Shown piece after piece: positions 25,501 to 36,961 of a DNA stretch of 64,000 nt; position 1 is the stretch's first letter; every line of letters begins with the position of its first letter. Source of the DNA: Piezodorus guildinii (lineage: Eukaryota; Arthropoda; Insecta; Hemiptera; Pentatomidae); the NCBI GenBank assembly GCA_023052935.1, contig CM041292.1:88891169-88955168 (forward strand). The letters are read 5' to 3'. Under the pieces are notes generated by a model. That model worked only from the letters and a program-made list of their open reading frames with translations. It had not been told where the DNA came from and did not search any database. Made by a program: the position numbers and the translations under genes.

Positions 25501-28500
25501 AACTTCTATAATAAAAAAAGTTTTTTGTTTGTTTTTTTTTTTAATGAAACTGGCTTCAAGTTCCTTTTAAATATAGATTATCAAACATTTCTGTTCTATA
25601 TTATATCAGAGTCTTCCTCTATCTTCAAGGTTTTTTTCTTGTTTGTTTTTCAAATACACGTTTAGTTATTTGTATTTTATTTTTTAAAGGTATTTTCCTA
25701 TATTGACCTGATTAATGTGCTAAAAGAAACCTTCAACATTATAAATAAAGCAAGGAAACCTCTATGTTTATAAATACAATCATAAAAAACTTACTTTTGA
25801 CTTTCTACACTAGGAGTGAAGGTTTGAATTTTCTCCAATTCTCCTGTACTACTGCTTAAGCTTAAACCATTTAGATGAGCAGATTTTAAATCCTAAAAAA
25901 AATTTAAATACATTATTAATATACAATTATAATATTGAACAAATAAAAATAAAGACGGAATATTTAAAAGCCTGTGGAATTAGAGTAGTGCAGATTTTAT
26001 TTTCAGGTTTTCAAAAGTTTATAATTAGTTTTAAGGATCCCCAAAGATTCAAGTAATTACTTTAACTTACTTTGGGGAAGTAAAATACACAAGTAAAAGT
26101 ATAATAGTGTGTTACAAAACCATTATGTTCATATAAAAGAAATACTTTAGTATTTTTTCTTTTTTTGAACATCAGCAAGCACTTAAATATCTATTGGTAT
26201 CAACACTTGGTATTTTTACCAACACTGCATGGCTAACTAAAAAATTAATGGTGAAACTTCAATTTCACAATTTATTCAGGAGTTGGACCAATGACATTAG
26301 ATTCAGGAGTTCGTTCAATGACATTAGAAAAAAAAAATTAAATAACCTCTAACCAACATAAATTTTAACAATCTCAACAACTGAAATCACTAATTAGCAA
26401 CGTGTTTAAGGAAGGAGATTAAAATAGAGTTTGGTATTATAAATTTTAAGGCAAAGCAAGTTCCTCATTTATTTTCAATTGTAGCTATGTGTATGTGTAT
26501 GTGTATGTACATCATAATGTATGTAATAATAATAAATAGAAAAAAAAGCGATAACTCCTGATTCTCTGACATCATAAATTAGGAAAATCCCTCCCTACCT
26601 GAACTATTCCTTGTATCTTTGTTTCAGTGTTCTTTCAAAGTTTATAGTTTACACACATGTCTAGTCTAAGTAAGACACTATTTTATCTCAAATAGTAAGT
26701 AAATTTGTAATATCTTTAATCTAAATTCTAATTGAAAAATCTATTTAACTACTGTATATCTATTAATTGTTCAATTCATTCTTTTTGGTCTCTTTCACAA
26801 AACATCATTGAGTAATTACTGTTTAATTTAATATTTTAAATTAAAAGTAATTACTGTTTAATTTAATATTTTAAGTTAAAAGTAATTACTGTTTAATTTA
26901 ATATTTTAAATTAAAAGTAATTACTGTTTAATTTAATGTTCAGTTTTTTGTTTTTTTCCACTGTTAAGGCATGAATATGAGAACAATAATTTCTCTTAAC
27001 ATTGCATAAATAGAACTAACACCAGTAGAAAACTTATAACTTAAAAAATTATTAACAGTCGAGAACTAATCAAATATACTATACAGACACACACATCTTT
27101 GAATGCATTTGCATATTTCACCAAGATTCAGAATAACCAACAATAAATTTTATTACTCACTTCTTCAGCTTTTTTGCCACATACTTCTTCAACAAATGCT
27201 TTTCCTTTAAGGGTCAAAACAAATGGGCATTTAGAGAACCACCTTGCATGTTCAACCCAGGGCTCATCCGTCTCTTCCCAGTCTTTAAGACCTCCTCCAC
27301 AATGATAGCATATAGTTTGGTCACCTTTTCCTGGAATTTAAAATTTGTAAAATTAATATAATTCAACCTTACTAGAGAGTTTTTTTTAAAGTTAAAAATC
27401 CTCAGGTATTCTATTTCCATAACCCTAGCAAGTTAACACATTGATCCTCACCTTCAGAACTTAAATAATATTACATAAGGAAATTCGATTGACTCATGAT
27501 GTTAAACAATGATACATTCATATTCATTTTTTCTTTACAAAACTATAGAGAGGTAACAAAGAATCGTAATTTAAAATTCACTAATGCAATGTAGGGACTA
27601 TTTTTAATAAAATTTAACTTGTATGGATGAAAAGTAAAATTGTTCAACAATGAAAAAAATTAGGATATTTAGCATAACTAAATAAATAAATCATATATGA
27701 ACTGAAAATCTAAATATAAACCATTGTTATATCCCAAACATATAATATGATGCTAATACCATATAACTAGTTAGCATAAACTATCCTTAAATGATAACAA
27801 CCTACCTGTATAGAAGAAACCTGCTTCACTGAGCACTTTAGGTTTCAATTTGAGAGATATAGGCCATGTATCATAAGACCGCAGCCTAGAATCAATTGTA
27901 GCATAGTCCGGAAATGAAGGAGGCCTGGTCTTCAAAAAATTAGGGCTTTCCAATAATTTGGGATCTTCAGGAAGAGCCGTTGAATCACCACAACTCTTGA
28001 TTTGTAGGCTAAAAGGTCCACAAGTATCGAAACCTTTAAAAAAAAAAATCTTTAAATACATTGGTTCTTCTTCATAAAAAAGAAAAAATTAACAACAATC
28101 TGCCTAGTGTACAACCATTAACATGCATATAACAATAAATAAAGCTGGGTCCACACTATGCCGTGGTTGGCCAGGTGGGCTAAGCTGTGTTGGTGCAGAT
28201 CCCAGGTGGATTTGTTGGGATGGAAAAAGCAGGCCCCGGCCGGGCCAATTCCAACCCGCAGATGATCTGGATCAAAGGAAGCAGAGCGGCTTAAGCAATG
28301 CAAAACAAAAATATAGTGTGGGGACGTCACGGGCATCTTTAGTCTTAACATCAAACCACGGGTCTGCCTCATCCAAAATTAAATCTTTCATTAATTTGCT
28401 AGCCCCATATTGTTGCAGTCCTCTCCTAATAAATCTTCTTTGGAGTCTGACTTAAAGCAAGTATCAACACAGCCATAGCTCCTATAGCGACGTCATAGTC

Positions 28501-30614
28501 GGTAATCATTATATAAAAAGACAAAGGAATACTTAAACAAACTAAATAAAAGTTTCACTTTAACAAAGTCACTTCTCTGTATGTTTAAAGTAAACTAAAA
28601 GATAGAAATCACCCAATCGGCTTTGTTTTGGTGTGAACGATGTGCTGCGGTAGTCCCGGCCCGAAAGTGGCCACCAAGCTTAGTTTGCCCGGCTTACTGC
28701 AGCATAGTGTGGATTCATCTTTACACTGACACACAGGTACTTAAAAGTTAAAAAGTTCTCTGAAGTGATGTCTATTTAATTATAAATTTGTTTTCAACAT
28801 ACACACACACACACACACACACACCACACACGCACGCATACGCACGCACACACACACACACACACACATATAGATATAAATCTCATGTCATGATGCAAGT
28901 TCGTGATAAACTCTGAAATTACTGAACTGACTTTGATCAAACTTCATATTTATCTGTTATTTCGTCCAACTTAAAAGATAGGGTAGTTTTTATCTAAATA
29001 AAAAAATATATTGTTATAAAATGTAAAACAAAGTTTGTTTAACTGTGGCAACACTGGTTCCCAGTAACCTTCCCATATATTTACATATGTGATTATTAAT
29101 TGAAATATAAGTGTGTGTTGATAGTTTCTACGCGTTCTTATTTATAAAATATACATATTTTTCAGTTATAATAAAATACATATTAATTGGTGACGAGGAT
29201 GGTATAAAAGATACATTCACTCCATAGTTTCTCAAAACTATTATTCCTTGACTTTCTTCTATATTAAAATATTACTAGATGAATATGTGAATATTTGAAA
29301 ATGGTCAAAGTTTGTTTATTGTCAAAGAGTAAATTTACATTACTAAAACTTATTGGGTTTCACATTTTAACACCAAAATGAAAACTTTACACTAAATAAA
29401 CATTATTAATTTTTGCAGTATTGATTAGTAAGAACTAAATATCAATAATAAAAAAAATCACAATACTCCTGAAATTAATTCTAATCATCCATGTAGAATA
29501 AATTTATATCTGTTTAAAAATATAACACAATACCTTTTACTTATTAAATAAAAAAGTATTAATAAAATAAATTATTATGGGAGTAAATATGTACATATCT
29601 TTTAATATTTTTTTTTCTCTGGCGTGACAGGCCGTGTAGGCCCTTGGCCTTGTGGTGTAATCTCCTGGGAGAATATACTCACAATTCACGAAGAGATTTT
29701 TTGTGAGTGGCCACCATTTGGGCTGACGGGTCTCCCATACCCAGGGGAGAGGCTGTGAGTGAATTCCGATTTAATTATATCCTCATAAAAGCCCCGCCAG
29801 GACTGGGATTTGAACTCAGAACCTCTAGCATGAGAGACTAGCGCGCTAGCCACTCAGCCACGGGCTCCCCATCTTTTAGTATAGATACTTTTAATTATAA
29901 AACGGACACAGTGGTTATTTTAATTATTCCATGATAGAAATAATTTATATAATAGTTGCATCAGTAAAAAAAAAAAAAAAAAACTGATGACTTTGACATT
30001 TTATGTAACTTAAGTTATGTGCCTGTTTTAAAAGTTTCTAAACAATATTGGGAGAAATTGAACACCAGAATAAAACTTGAGGAAGTTTCTTATAAACCAT
30101 TTTTTAAAAATTAATAAACAATAAAATATAAAGCACTGTTAAAAAAAAAAAAAAAAGGTTAACATCATCACATACCAGTGTTTCTATCAGAAGAGTGGTC
30201 ATCATCATCATTTTCTAGAGGAATGTTTCCAACAGGTTGTTTTTTTACAAATGGGCAAGTGCTAGAAAAGCGAGCATGGTCATTCATTGGTTCATCTCCC
30301 GGTTTCCAGTTTCCGATTTCAATACCACAAAATATACACCGCACTTTATCATCTTGTCTCGAGTAATAAAAGCCTGCCGAGGCCAATTTTTTGGATTCAA
30401 GGAAGTTGACTGGCCAGTTTTTAAATGTTTTGAGTCGTTCAGACTCTTTTCTAAGATTAACAGATTCTTCAATAGTATTCCACTCTCTGTGTGATGTGCC
30501 TGCCACATTTTCATGTAACCTCTCAAAATTTCCAATATGATTTATTCTATCAGTAACTCTATCTGTTGTATTGTATCCTCCTCGAACAGAAACAGTTTCT
30601 TGTTCAGTTGACAT
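19595..30614 (-). CDS. Diap1: Inhibitor of apoptosis protein, DIAP1 type (BIR-BIR-RING), complete
   Basis: Cytosolic caspase inhibitor and RING E3 ubiquitin ligase; in insects this type restrains initiator and effector caspases and is antagonised by Reaper/Hid/Grim-type peptides. Exons: 30176-30614, 27806-28033, 27161-27330, 25795-25892, 23409-23532, 19595-19717 (TGA 19595-19597), totalling 1182 nt and 393 residues. All introns are GT-AG and every phase closes. BIR1 (about residues 58-124) has zinc ligands C93, C96, H113, C120. BIR2 (about 192-262) is split across exons 2 and 3, with C230, C233, H250, C257. A Ser-rich linker (280-345) has no UBA domain. The C3HC4 RING uses C346, C349, C361, H363, C367, C370, C377, C380 and ends at residue 393, as IAPs do. 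Two BIRs, no UBA and about 390 residues favour DIAP1 over DIAP2. The ATG at 30614 is the first in the exon, 66 nt after a splice acceptor. Orthology is inferred. Confidence 0.95.
20530..21480 (+). pseudogene. Decayed LINE fragment in the last IAP intron
   Basis: Broken frames show WWSDEV near 20740 and IMERWKEYFQDLLNVNGRRP near 21050-21110. Both are typical of the linker between endonuclease and reverse transcriptase in LINEs. It lies antisense to the IAP gene, in the intron 19718-23408. Confidence 0.65.
21978..22277 (-). other. 100-codon open frame in an IAP intron, unidentified
   Basis: The frame contains a VDPAIRYEYNN stretch that weakly recalls the C-terminal region of some non-LTR retrotransposon proteins (DPTIRFE). 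No catalytic motif is visible, and a LINE remnant is a guess. Confidence 0.3.
24330..24735 (+). pseudogene. Mariner-type transposase remnant in an IAP intron
   Basis: Broken frames read AVEEDPLLENL, then HVFLSLLINETNHF, then KIGSCIMID. This parallels the mariner order AL.EDP...., CxSLL.RNE..PFL and DEKWILYDN around the first catalytic Asp, which is lost here. It ends at a poly-T run (24734-24751). Confidence 0.6.
26812..26938 (+). repeat. 35-bp tandem repeat, about 3.6 copies
   Basis: Units start at 26812, 26847, 26882 and 26917 (partial). Only one base differs among the full units. It is AT-only apart from single G and C positions and lies in the intron between IAP exons 3 and 4. Confidence 0.9.
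28148..28715. mobile_element. MITE-like DNA transposon with terminal inverted repeats
   Basis: A block of about 570 bp opens with TCCACACTATGC and closes with its exact complement; imperfect inverted similarity extends to about 36 bp, ending in TAAGC. The interior is less AT-rich than the intron around it. A minus frame (QRRFIRRGLQQYGASKLMKD) could be a relic of coding sequence. The superfamily cannot be fixed because no target duplication is clear. It lies in the intron separating BIR1 and BIR2 of the IAP gene. Confidence 0.65.
28799..28868 (+). repeat. (CA)n microsatellite with interruptions
   Basis: About 70 bp of CA dinucleotides interrupted by CACGCA units. It lies in an IAP intron just beyond the MITE. 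Confidence 0.95.
29608..29870 (-). mobile_element. tRNA-derived SINE, family 2
   Basis: On the minus strand the 263-bp element begins with a tRNA-like head, with A box TGGCTGAGTGG and B box GTTCAAATCCC. It then has an unrelated body and an A-rich tail (29608-29618). An 11-bp direct repeat with one mismatch (29597-29607 and 29871-29881) flanks it. The sequence differs from SINE family 1. It sits in the IAP intron 28034-30175. Confidence 0.85.
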
Positions 30615-30680
30615 TGTAAAACTAGGATGAGTTAAAAGAGACGAGGGGAGCCTACAACTTTTTAACAGTGAATTTACTGC
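30615..30680 (-). other. Likely 5' UTR part of the IAP start exon
   Basis: On the minus strand a long pyrimidine run ending in AG (30681-30682) sits 66 nt before the IAP start codon. This suggests the translated exon is joined to an upstream non-coding exon. No transcript evidence is available. Confidence 0.5.
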
Positions 30681-30682
30681 CT

Positions 30683-32215
30683 AAAAAAAAAAGAAAAGAA
30701 AAAAAGTGGTAAGTAGAATAATAATCAAAGACTTTTCCATTTACAATAATACTTCTAGATCTTTGTGAAAAAAATATTTAAAATCATGTGATACAATTTT
30801 GAGCAGTAGAATATTATCACTTTAAAATATGTTTTCAAAAGTTTGTCCTGCCATTATTACCATGCTACTAAAAAAGTAAGAATAATTATCATTTTAACAT
30901 ATTACTTAATTAGATTTTAGTATTATAAAAATAGATTTTATGATTAAAAACTTTATTTATAGATAAGAACAGTGGCAAATCAAGAGACAGTTTTTGAAAG
31001 GAGGAAGGTACTTTAGCTTATAGAAGGAATTTTATTTTAGCAAGGGAGAGGGAGATAGTTTAATGTACTTGGCCACCTTTAATTATGTCTAAAAGGCTAC
31101 TATTAAAGTTGGCTAATATTACAGTAATTCATATGTATTGATACATAATGGTATTTAATATATGTTTCCATACTCAAAACAAAAGATTATCTATTATTAT
31201 TATGTTGGTGATCATTTTAAAGGAATTCCCTTTTCTCCCTCCATTGGCTTAGAATCACACAAAAGATACAGCAATATAATACAATAGGTTTATGTCATGA
31301 TAGCTATTGGCGAATTGAACTTGAATAATAATCTACTTTAATAGCATTAATAAGCAAAATAAATAATCCCAGGATTTAATACTGTCTAAAAACAGGATAA
31401 CAGAATCAAGTAAGTGGTATTAAGCATATGTTAAGCTAACAATCACATCAATACCGTGAATAATACAATTTAGTAATTCTAGGATAGTAAAAGCAACCTG
31501 ATCACTGTGAAAGCAACCAACTTATATTAAATAATTTGACATAAGTAACCATGACACTAGGAATAAAATAGTGTATTAAAACTTGATAACATGAAATTTG
31601 CACAGGTCAATTGTAGTTTGAATAGATTATTTCTCACATTGATCGATTAAATCAATTACAGAAGGCAAATTACTACAGATTGATGTTTGAAAAAAATTAA
31701 CCAAGAACAAGGAGTCTACGAAATGTAAAATTAAATATATATCATCAAATTAAAGATCTAGTACCAAGAAAACCATTTATAAAATTAATTAATAAATGTA
31801 GGAATATGAATATAATCAATACAAGAAGTTTTACGATAGATTTTAAAATTTAATTTCAATAAGTCAAATAATTAATTATCATTAATTAATCAATCAGTTA
31901 ATTAAGTTATCAGATTTAATCAATTCGAAAACGGTGAAATGGTAAAAGTTAACTTTTCAAGTAGTAAAAAAAAAATAGATAGTGTACTTATTAATATTCT
32001 AAATATAATATGGAGGAGTTCCTTACATTATGTGAGGTCAACGGATATGAACCAGCTAAATCCAGAGAGGTGTTAATCGTTCGTCAACGTTCTAAAATTC
32101 GTCACACAATTGAAACAATTTTGTTTACTAAAGCTAAAACTAATACGTTAACGGAAAATTACAGTACGTAAACACAAGAATATGACCTCAGCTTCGGGAA
32201 TGGAGGACGACCTAC
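30683..32215. other. AT-rich DNA upstream of the IAP start exon
   Basis: No coding segment is seen. If the candidate 5' exons are right, this is the first large IAP intron. Confidence 0.4.
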
Positions 32216-32340
32216 CCGAAAGGCAGAGGTGCCAACATAATAACACTGAATGAACAATCAATAACGATAAAATACAGTCTGATCATTCAATACATTAGGG
32301 CTGCTATGACACCACACACCTTCCAGAATAGTCTCTTAAA
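32216..32340 (-). other. Candidate non-coding 5' exon of the IAP gene
   Basis: On the minus strand this 125-bp stretch is bounded by a good acceptor (TTTTTACAG, ending at 32341) and a good donor (GTAGGT at 32215-32210). A further strong donor, GTAAGT, lies just upstream at 32516-32511 and could close a first exon. A TATA-like AT stretch lies near 32.57-32.59 kb. The arrangement would put the IAP promoter near 32.5-32.6 kb, about 2 kb upstream of the ATG. This is inferred from splice signals only. Confidence 0.3.
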
Positions 32341-33418
32341 CTGTAAAAATAAAGAGAGACAATCTTATTCACTAGTAATAAGGACAGAACCCAGTAGGCT
32401 CGTAAAGGTTGGCAGCATGAACATACAGCGCACTCTATCAGATCCTTAGTAACTCTTATTTGGAATTCGTCCGCCCTGTTACCACACCGTGGGAAACTGA
32501 ATCAGACTCTACTTACAGCTCGCTTTCCAGTTATGACCTTAGTCCTAAGGACAATGTACTCCTTATTTAATATAAATACATATTTACCAAGAAGTTATTT
32601 GTGATTACTTCACAATTTATAGTCTGATATCAAACCAATATATTTTCACTATGACCTGATTATAGGAGCTACATAACTTGAGTAATTAATTAAAAAGACA
32701 ATTAGACGAAGAAGATAACATTTTTCTAGCTTTGTTGGGGCTGAAGTCAAATAATTTTAAGCCCCTCAAGGATTACTTGGAAATTTCATTAATTCGTTTC
32801 TAATTATAGCTATTATACTTATATGAGTGGAAGTAGAATATATATTTTTTTACAATAATCTATTTTTCCAAGTTATATTTAAACACCTGACCTATCTTGT
32901 TTATTATAATTTTCTTCAAAGAAAATTCCTGAAAAATATACAATTTTTCATTATAATGATCCACTGGTTTTTACCTAATTAAATTTACAAAGGTATATTT
33001 ATTTTAATTAATTATGAAATATAAAATAACCTTTCTCTCGAAAAAAATGTTCGAAGAATCATCAAAACATCTCAGCTCTTCCAACATAAATATATTAAAA
33101 CCAAATTGAACTAAAATTATCTTTAATTTAGTATAAACTAGATTCACTCAAATAAAAACAAACCGGAGTATCCAGACCTCATAAGATTCTTTAAGGAATG
33201 ATTTTCTAAAAAAAAACTTATCTACGTGATATTTTCAATATTTAATCTACGGTGGTCTTTTGACAGTGCCATGAAAAGTACCTTTAAAATGATAGACACA
33301 TTTTTTTTAGGCTAAGTGTAGACTGATTTTTGTATGACCCATATGGACGGCTTTATACCAAGTTCAGTTCCAAGTTTTTTTTTTTAAATCAACATTTATT
33401 AAATAAATACATCTTTCT

Positions 33419-33427
33419 CTCTCACCC

Positions 33428-33499
<72 letters not shown>
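33419..33499 (+). repeat. (CT)n(AT)n compound microsatellite
   Basis: A CT run is followed by an AT run that abuts the left LTR. The AT run resumes at 42150-42169 beyond the right LTR, so the retrotransposon landed inside this tract. Confidence 0.95.
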
Positions 33500-33503
<4 letters not shown>

Positions 33504-33703
33504 GGAGAAATCAACAATCGATAAAATCGATTGCAAACATATGTTTTAGTAGGAGAAACCAACAATCGATAAAATCGATTGCAAAAACATATGTTTTCAT
33601 AAAACTAGAGGAAGGTTAAAAAAGTTTATATAGTTGTGTGAAATAATAAAGTGCTTTTGTATAATATTTCTCTTCATTGGTAAAATACATCAACACCCCT
33701 ACA
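33500..33703 (+). repeat. 5' LTR (outer left)
   Basis: A 204-bp LTR with TG...CA ends. It contains an internal near-duplicate of about 43 bp built around ATCGATAAAATCGAT and 'acatatgtttt'. No difference from 41946-42149 was seen. Confidence 0.95.
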
Positions 33704-33705
33704 AT

Positions 33706-33720
33706 TGGTGACCCCGAATT
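33706..33720 (+). other. Primer binding site
   Basis: TGGTGACCCCGA begins 2 nt after the LTR end, as expected for tRNA-primed minus-strand synthesis. The motif is the one reported to pair with tRNA-Trp in CsRn1-type elements; the tRNA was not checked here. The second copy carries the same site at 37860. Confidence 0.7.
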
Positions 33721-33731
33721 TTTGAACCAAA

Positions 33732-34547
33732 ATGAAGGAGCCTCAAGATCAAAATATCGCCCAAGCCCAAACGCTAACTGCTCAAAATACTGAGGTAAGC
33801 CGTATTTCTATAAAAATTCCGCCTTTTTGGGTAGAAAAGCCTGAAATTTGGTTCTACCAAGTAGAAGCTCAATTCTCCATTAATGGAATCACTAGTGAAA
33901 TAACAAAATTCAATTACTTGATTTCACAATTAGATCCGAAATTTATAGATAACATTTGGGACATTGTAACAGGGCAGGAAAGTAACAAATATTCACTCGC
34001 AAAATCTCGTTTTCTTGATCTTTTCAAAGAAAGTCAAGACAAGAAAATTAAAAGGCTAGTATCAGGCATAGAATTAGGCGATCTAAAACCCAGTCAATTA
34101 TTACGTAAAATGCAAGCTCTTGCTGGCAATGAAATATCCGACACAGCCTTAAAAACATTATGGCTCGATAAGCTACCGGATTCAATTAAAACTATATTGA
34201 CAATAAGCGAAGAAAACTTAGACAAAATTGCTCTTATGGCCGACAAAATTGTAGCCATGAACTCGCGCTCGGAAATTAGTGTGGTGAATAAAACCGACGA
34301 CGTAAGAGATAGAATTTCATCCTTGGAAGAACAAATTAAGGCTTTACGTGTCAGTCTAGAACGTAGCCGAAGTCGTGACCGAGATAACCTCAAACGTACT
34401 CGTAGCTCCAGTCGTCGTAGAAAGTATAACCCCAACGGAAAATTTTGTTATTTCCATTACCGCTATGGCAACAAATGCTATCCGGAAAAATGTAAAACCC
34501 CATGCGCGTGGAATACCCAGGGAAACTTAAAGGGGCAGACAGAATAG
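33732..34547 (+). CDS. gag: Gag, copy 1 (271 residues)
   Basis: Capsid/nucleocapsid precursor of the LTR retrotransposon, forming the particle in which reverse transcription occurs. The N-terminal half has the fold-like stretch [13 protein letters not shown] typical of this Gag group. A coiled-coil-prone and Arg/Ser-rich linker (about 190-235) follows. The C-terminus has an unusual zinc knuckle with Cys and His spaced CYFH, then two Cys (EKC, TPC): a CHCC type rather than the retroviral CCHC. The start is the first ATG after the primer site. The frame ends at a TAG (34545-34547) downstream of a -1 slippery heptamer. Confidence 0.9.
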   Translation: MKEPQDQNIAQAQTLTAQNTEVSRISIKIPPFWVEKPEIWFYQVEAQFSINGITSEITKFNYLISQLDPKFIDNIWDIVTGQESNKYSLAKSRFLDLFKESQDKKIKRLVSGIELGDLKPSQLLRKMQALAGNEISDTALKTLWLDKLPDSIKTILTISEENLDKIALMADKIVAMNSRSEISVVNKTDDVRDRISSLEEQIKALRVSLERSRSRDRDNLKRTRSSSRRRKYNPNGKFCYFHYRYGNKCYPEKCKTPCAWNTQGNLKGQTE

Positions 34548-36961
34548 AGGGCAACCTATCTGCCGTAGAAATCAGCCCAACCACTAGTCATAGGTTATTT
34601 GTGCATGATATGAAAAGCAAAATAATGTTTTTGGTTGATAGTGGTGCAGACGTATCAGTTATACCAAGACAAATGCACAAATCAGAAGCATCCGATTTTA
34701 AATTGTTTGCAGCCAATGGCACTGAAATCCCTACATATGGAAGCAAAATCTTATCGTTAGACTTAGGTCTTCGAAGAGAATTTCAATGGCCGTTCATCGT
34801 GGCAAAAGTACGACAAGGAATCTTGGGAGCCGATTTTCTGGATAAGTTTAACCTCCTAGTGGACATTAGGCAAAAACGATTAATCGATGGTACGACGAAA
34901 CTCAATACCAAGGGTAAACTAAACACTATCACAGCCGAAGATATTATAAGCTCTTTAAGTAGTACTTTTAAATTTCAAACATTATTAGCATCGTATCCAA
35001 ATTTAACAACCCCTAGATTAACACCTTTGACGATCAAGCATAACACTGTCCACTATATCAAAACGAAAGGTGGTCCAGTGTTCAGCCGCCCAAGGCAACT
35101 AGATTCAAGAAAACTGAAGATTGCTAAACAGGAATTCAAATTCATGTTAGATAACGATATAATCCGTCCTTCAAAATCGTCATGGGCCAGTCCGTTACAC
35201 ATGGTAAGCAAAAAAGATGGAACATTTCGACCATGTGGGGATTATAGAAGGTTAAATGATTTAACTGTACCAGATCGATACCCAATTCCTAGAATCGATG
35301 ATTTTCACCATATGTTAAAGAACAAAAATATTTTTTCTAAAATTGATTTATTTAAAGCTTATTTCCAAATTCCTGTCGCTGAAGAAGATAAAGAGAAAAC
35401 TGCAATAGTAACTCCCTTCGGTCTCTATGAGTTTAATGTCATGAGTTTTGGTTTACGAAATGCTCCTTCAACATTTCAACGTTTTGTGAATGAAGTATTT
35501 CAAGGCTTAGACTTCATATTTCCTTACTTGGACGACGTCTTAGTGGCATCAGCTTCTCCAGAAGAGCATGAAAACCATTTAAAACAAACTTTTGAAAGAC
35601 TTAATGCTTATGGCTTAAGAATAAATATTTCTAAATCCATTTTTGGTGTTGAAGAACTTGACTTTTTAGGTTACCACATTTCAAAACATGGATCAAAGCC
35701 GACATCAGACAAAATAAATGTTATTCTAACTTATAAAAAACCAGAAACGGTACAAGAGCTTAGACAATTTTTAGGTATTCTCAATTTTTATCGTCGATAT
35801 TTGAAGCATGCTGCACATGTACAGGCACCACTTCATGACTACCTGAAAGGAGCAAGGAAAAGAGACAACAGAAAAATAGCCTGGACAGAAAAAGCTGTGA
35901 ATTGTTTCGAGCAATGCAAGCAAGATCTCGCAACTACCGCCAAACTTGTTTTCCCCGACGCTCGCTTCCCTTTAAGATTATGCACTGACGCTTCTGACTT
36001 AGCTATTGGAGCAGTAATTGAACAGTTTGAAGAAGATGGATGGAAGCCCATAGCATTTTTCTCAAAGAAACTCTCAGATGCGCAGAAGATCTACAGTGCA
36101 TATGATAGAGAATTATTGGGAATATATTTAGCAGTAAAGCACTTCAAACACTTATTGGAAGGCCGAGACTTCAAGATCTTAACTGATCACAAACCGCTGA
36201 CGTACGCTTTCAAGCAAAAAGATGATAAAGCATCACCAAGGCAACAGCGACAACTTCAGTACATATCACAGTTCAGTACCAACATTCATCACATAAATGG
36301 AAATGCCAATATCGTTGCTGATACGCTATCACGAATAGAGGAAGTACATTTGCTGGACTATGATTTGATTGCAACTGCCCAAGCAGAAGATGACGAACTC
36401 AAAAAGTTACTACAGCATGAAGATTCAAGTCTTGATTTCAAAAAGCGTCAATTATCGTCTGGTAAATTTCTTTGGTGCGATATATCAACTTCTAACATTC
36501 GTCCATTTATTCCAGAAAGTTATAGAATGACTGCTTTTCATCAAATCCACGACCTAGCACATCCTGGTATTAAATCAACTGTCAAACAGGTTACAGCTCG
36601 ATTTATTTGGCCTAATATTAAGAATGATGTTAGAAAATGGACCCGAGCTTGTATAGCCTGTCAAAAAAACAAAATTAATAAGCACACCAAGTCTGTAATC
36701 GGCCAGTTCACCGAGCCGGATGAGAGATTCGATACTTTGCATATTGATATAGTCGGACCATTACCTCCTTCGGAAGGATATTCTTACTGTATCACAATTA
36801 TTGATCGTTTCACCTCTTGGATGGAAGTAATACCAGTGAGCAGCATAACCGCTGAAACTATAGCTAGAACACTATTTGAAAACTGGATCGCACGATTTGG
36901 CGTTCCAACACGAATTATTACGGATCGAGGTAGACAATTTAATAACGTAAAATACGTCTGA
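34502..36961 (+). CDS. pol: Pol, copy 1: protease, reverse transcriptase, RNase H, truncated integrase
   Basis: Polyprotein open for 819 codons in the -1 frame relative to gag. In order: aspartic protease (DSGA, about residue 46), reverse transcriptase with YLDD at 342-345, RNase H (CTDAS near 497; DHKPL near 562) and an integrase zinc-binding HHCC segment (HPG...CIACQ near 690-720). The DDE core has D749 and D808. Element sequence stops at 36940, before the catalytic Glu, and the last residues are read from foreign DNA. The ATG at 34502 is upstream of the slippery site and is probably not used; expression would be by frameshifting from gag. Truncation makes this copy defective as assembled. 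Confidence 0.9.
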   Translation: MRVEYPGKLKGADRIEGNLSAVEISPTTSHRLFVHDMKSKIMFLVDSGADVSVIPRQMHKSEASDFKLFAANGTEIPTYGSKILSLDLGLRREFQWPFIVAKVRQGILGADFLDKFNLLVDIRQKRLIDGTTKLNTKGKLNTITAEDIISSLSSTFKFQTLLASYPNLTTPRLTPLTIKHNTVHYIKTKGGPVFSRPRQLDSRKLKIAKQEFKFMLDNDIIRPSKSSWASPLHMVSKKDGTFRPCGDYRRLNDLTVPDRYPIPRIDDFHHMLKNKNIFSKIDLFKAYFQIPVAEEDKEKTAIVTPFGLYEFNVMSFGLRNAPSTFQRFVNEVFQGLDFIFPYLDDVLVASASPEEHENHLKQTFERLNAYGLRINISKSIFGVEELDFLGYHISKHGSKPTSDKINVILTYKKPETVQELRQFLGILNFYRRYLKHAAHVQAPLHDYLKGARKRDNRKIAWTEKAVNCFEQCKQDLATTAKLVFPDARFPLRLCTDASDLAIGAVIEQFEEDGWKPIAFFSKKLSDAQKIYSAYDRELLGIYLAVKHFKHLLEGRDFKILTDHKPLTYAFKQKDDKASPRQQRQLQYISQFSTNIHHINGNANIVADTLSRIEEVHLLDYDLIATAQAEDDELKKLLQHEDSSLDFKKRQLSSGKFLWCDISTSNIRPFIPESYRMTAFHQIHDLAHPGIKSTVKQVTARFIWPNIKNDVRKWTRACIACQKNKINKHTKSVIGQFTEPDERFDTLHIDIVGPLPPSEGYSYCITIIDRFTSWMEVIPVSSITAETIARTLFENWIARFGVPTRIITDRGRQFNNVKYV
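34520..34578 (+). promoter_or_regulatory. -1 ribosomal frameshift signal at the gag/pol junction
   Basis: The heptamer G GGA AAC (34520-34526) is exactly in the gag phase needed for -1 slippage, 18 nt before the gag stop. Seven nt later GGCAGA (34534-34539) can pair with TCTGCC (34559-34564). Within that loop GGGC (34549-34552) can pair with GCCC (34575-34578), which would form an H-type pseudoknot. The same site occurs in copy 2, from 38675. The slippery site and pairings are read directly; function is inferred. Confidence 0.75.

Noticed and set aside
26812..26938. CRISPR-like array
   Set aside because: Units are contiguous with no spacers, in a eukaryotic intron. It is a simple tandem repeat.
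29790..29870. Genuine tRNA gene with A and B boxes
   Set aside because: The tRNA-like part continues into a SINE body with an A-rich tail and flanking duplication, and the cloverleaf is imperfect.
34094..34435. Minus-strand Arg-rich frames overlapping gag (also 38249-38590)
   Set aside because: They are complements of the Gag basic region, duplicated with it; no independent evidence.
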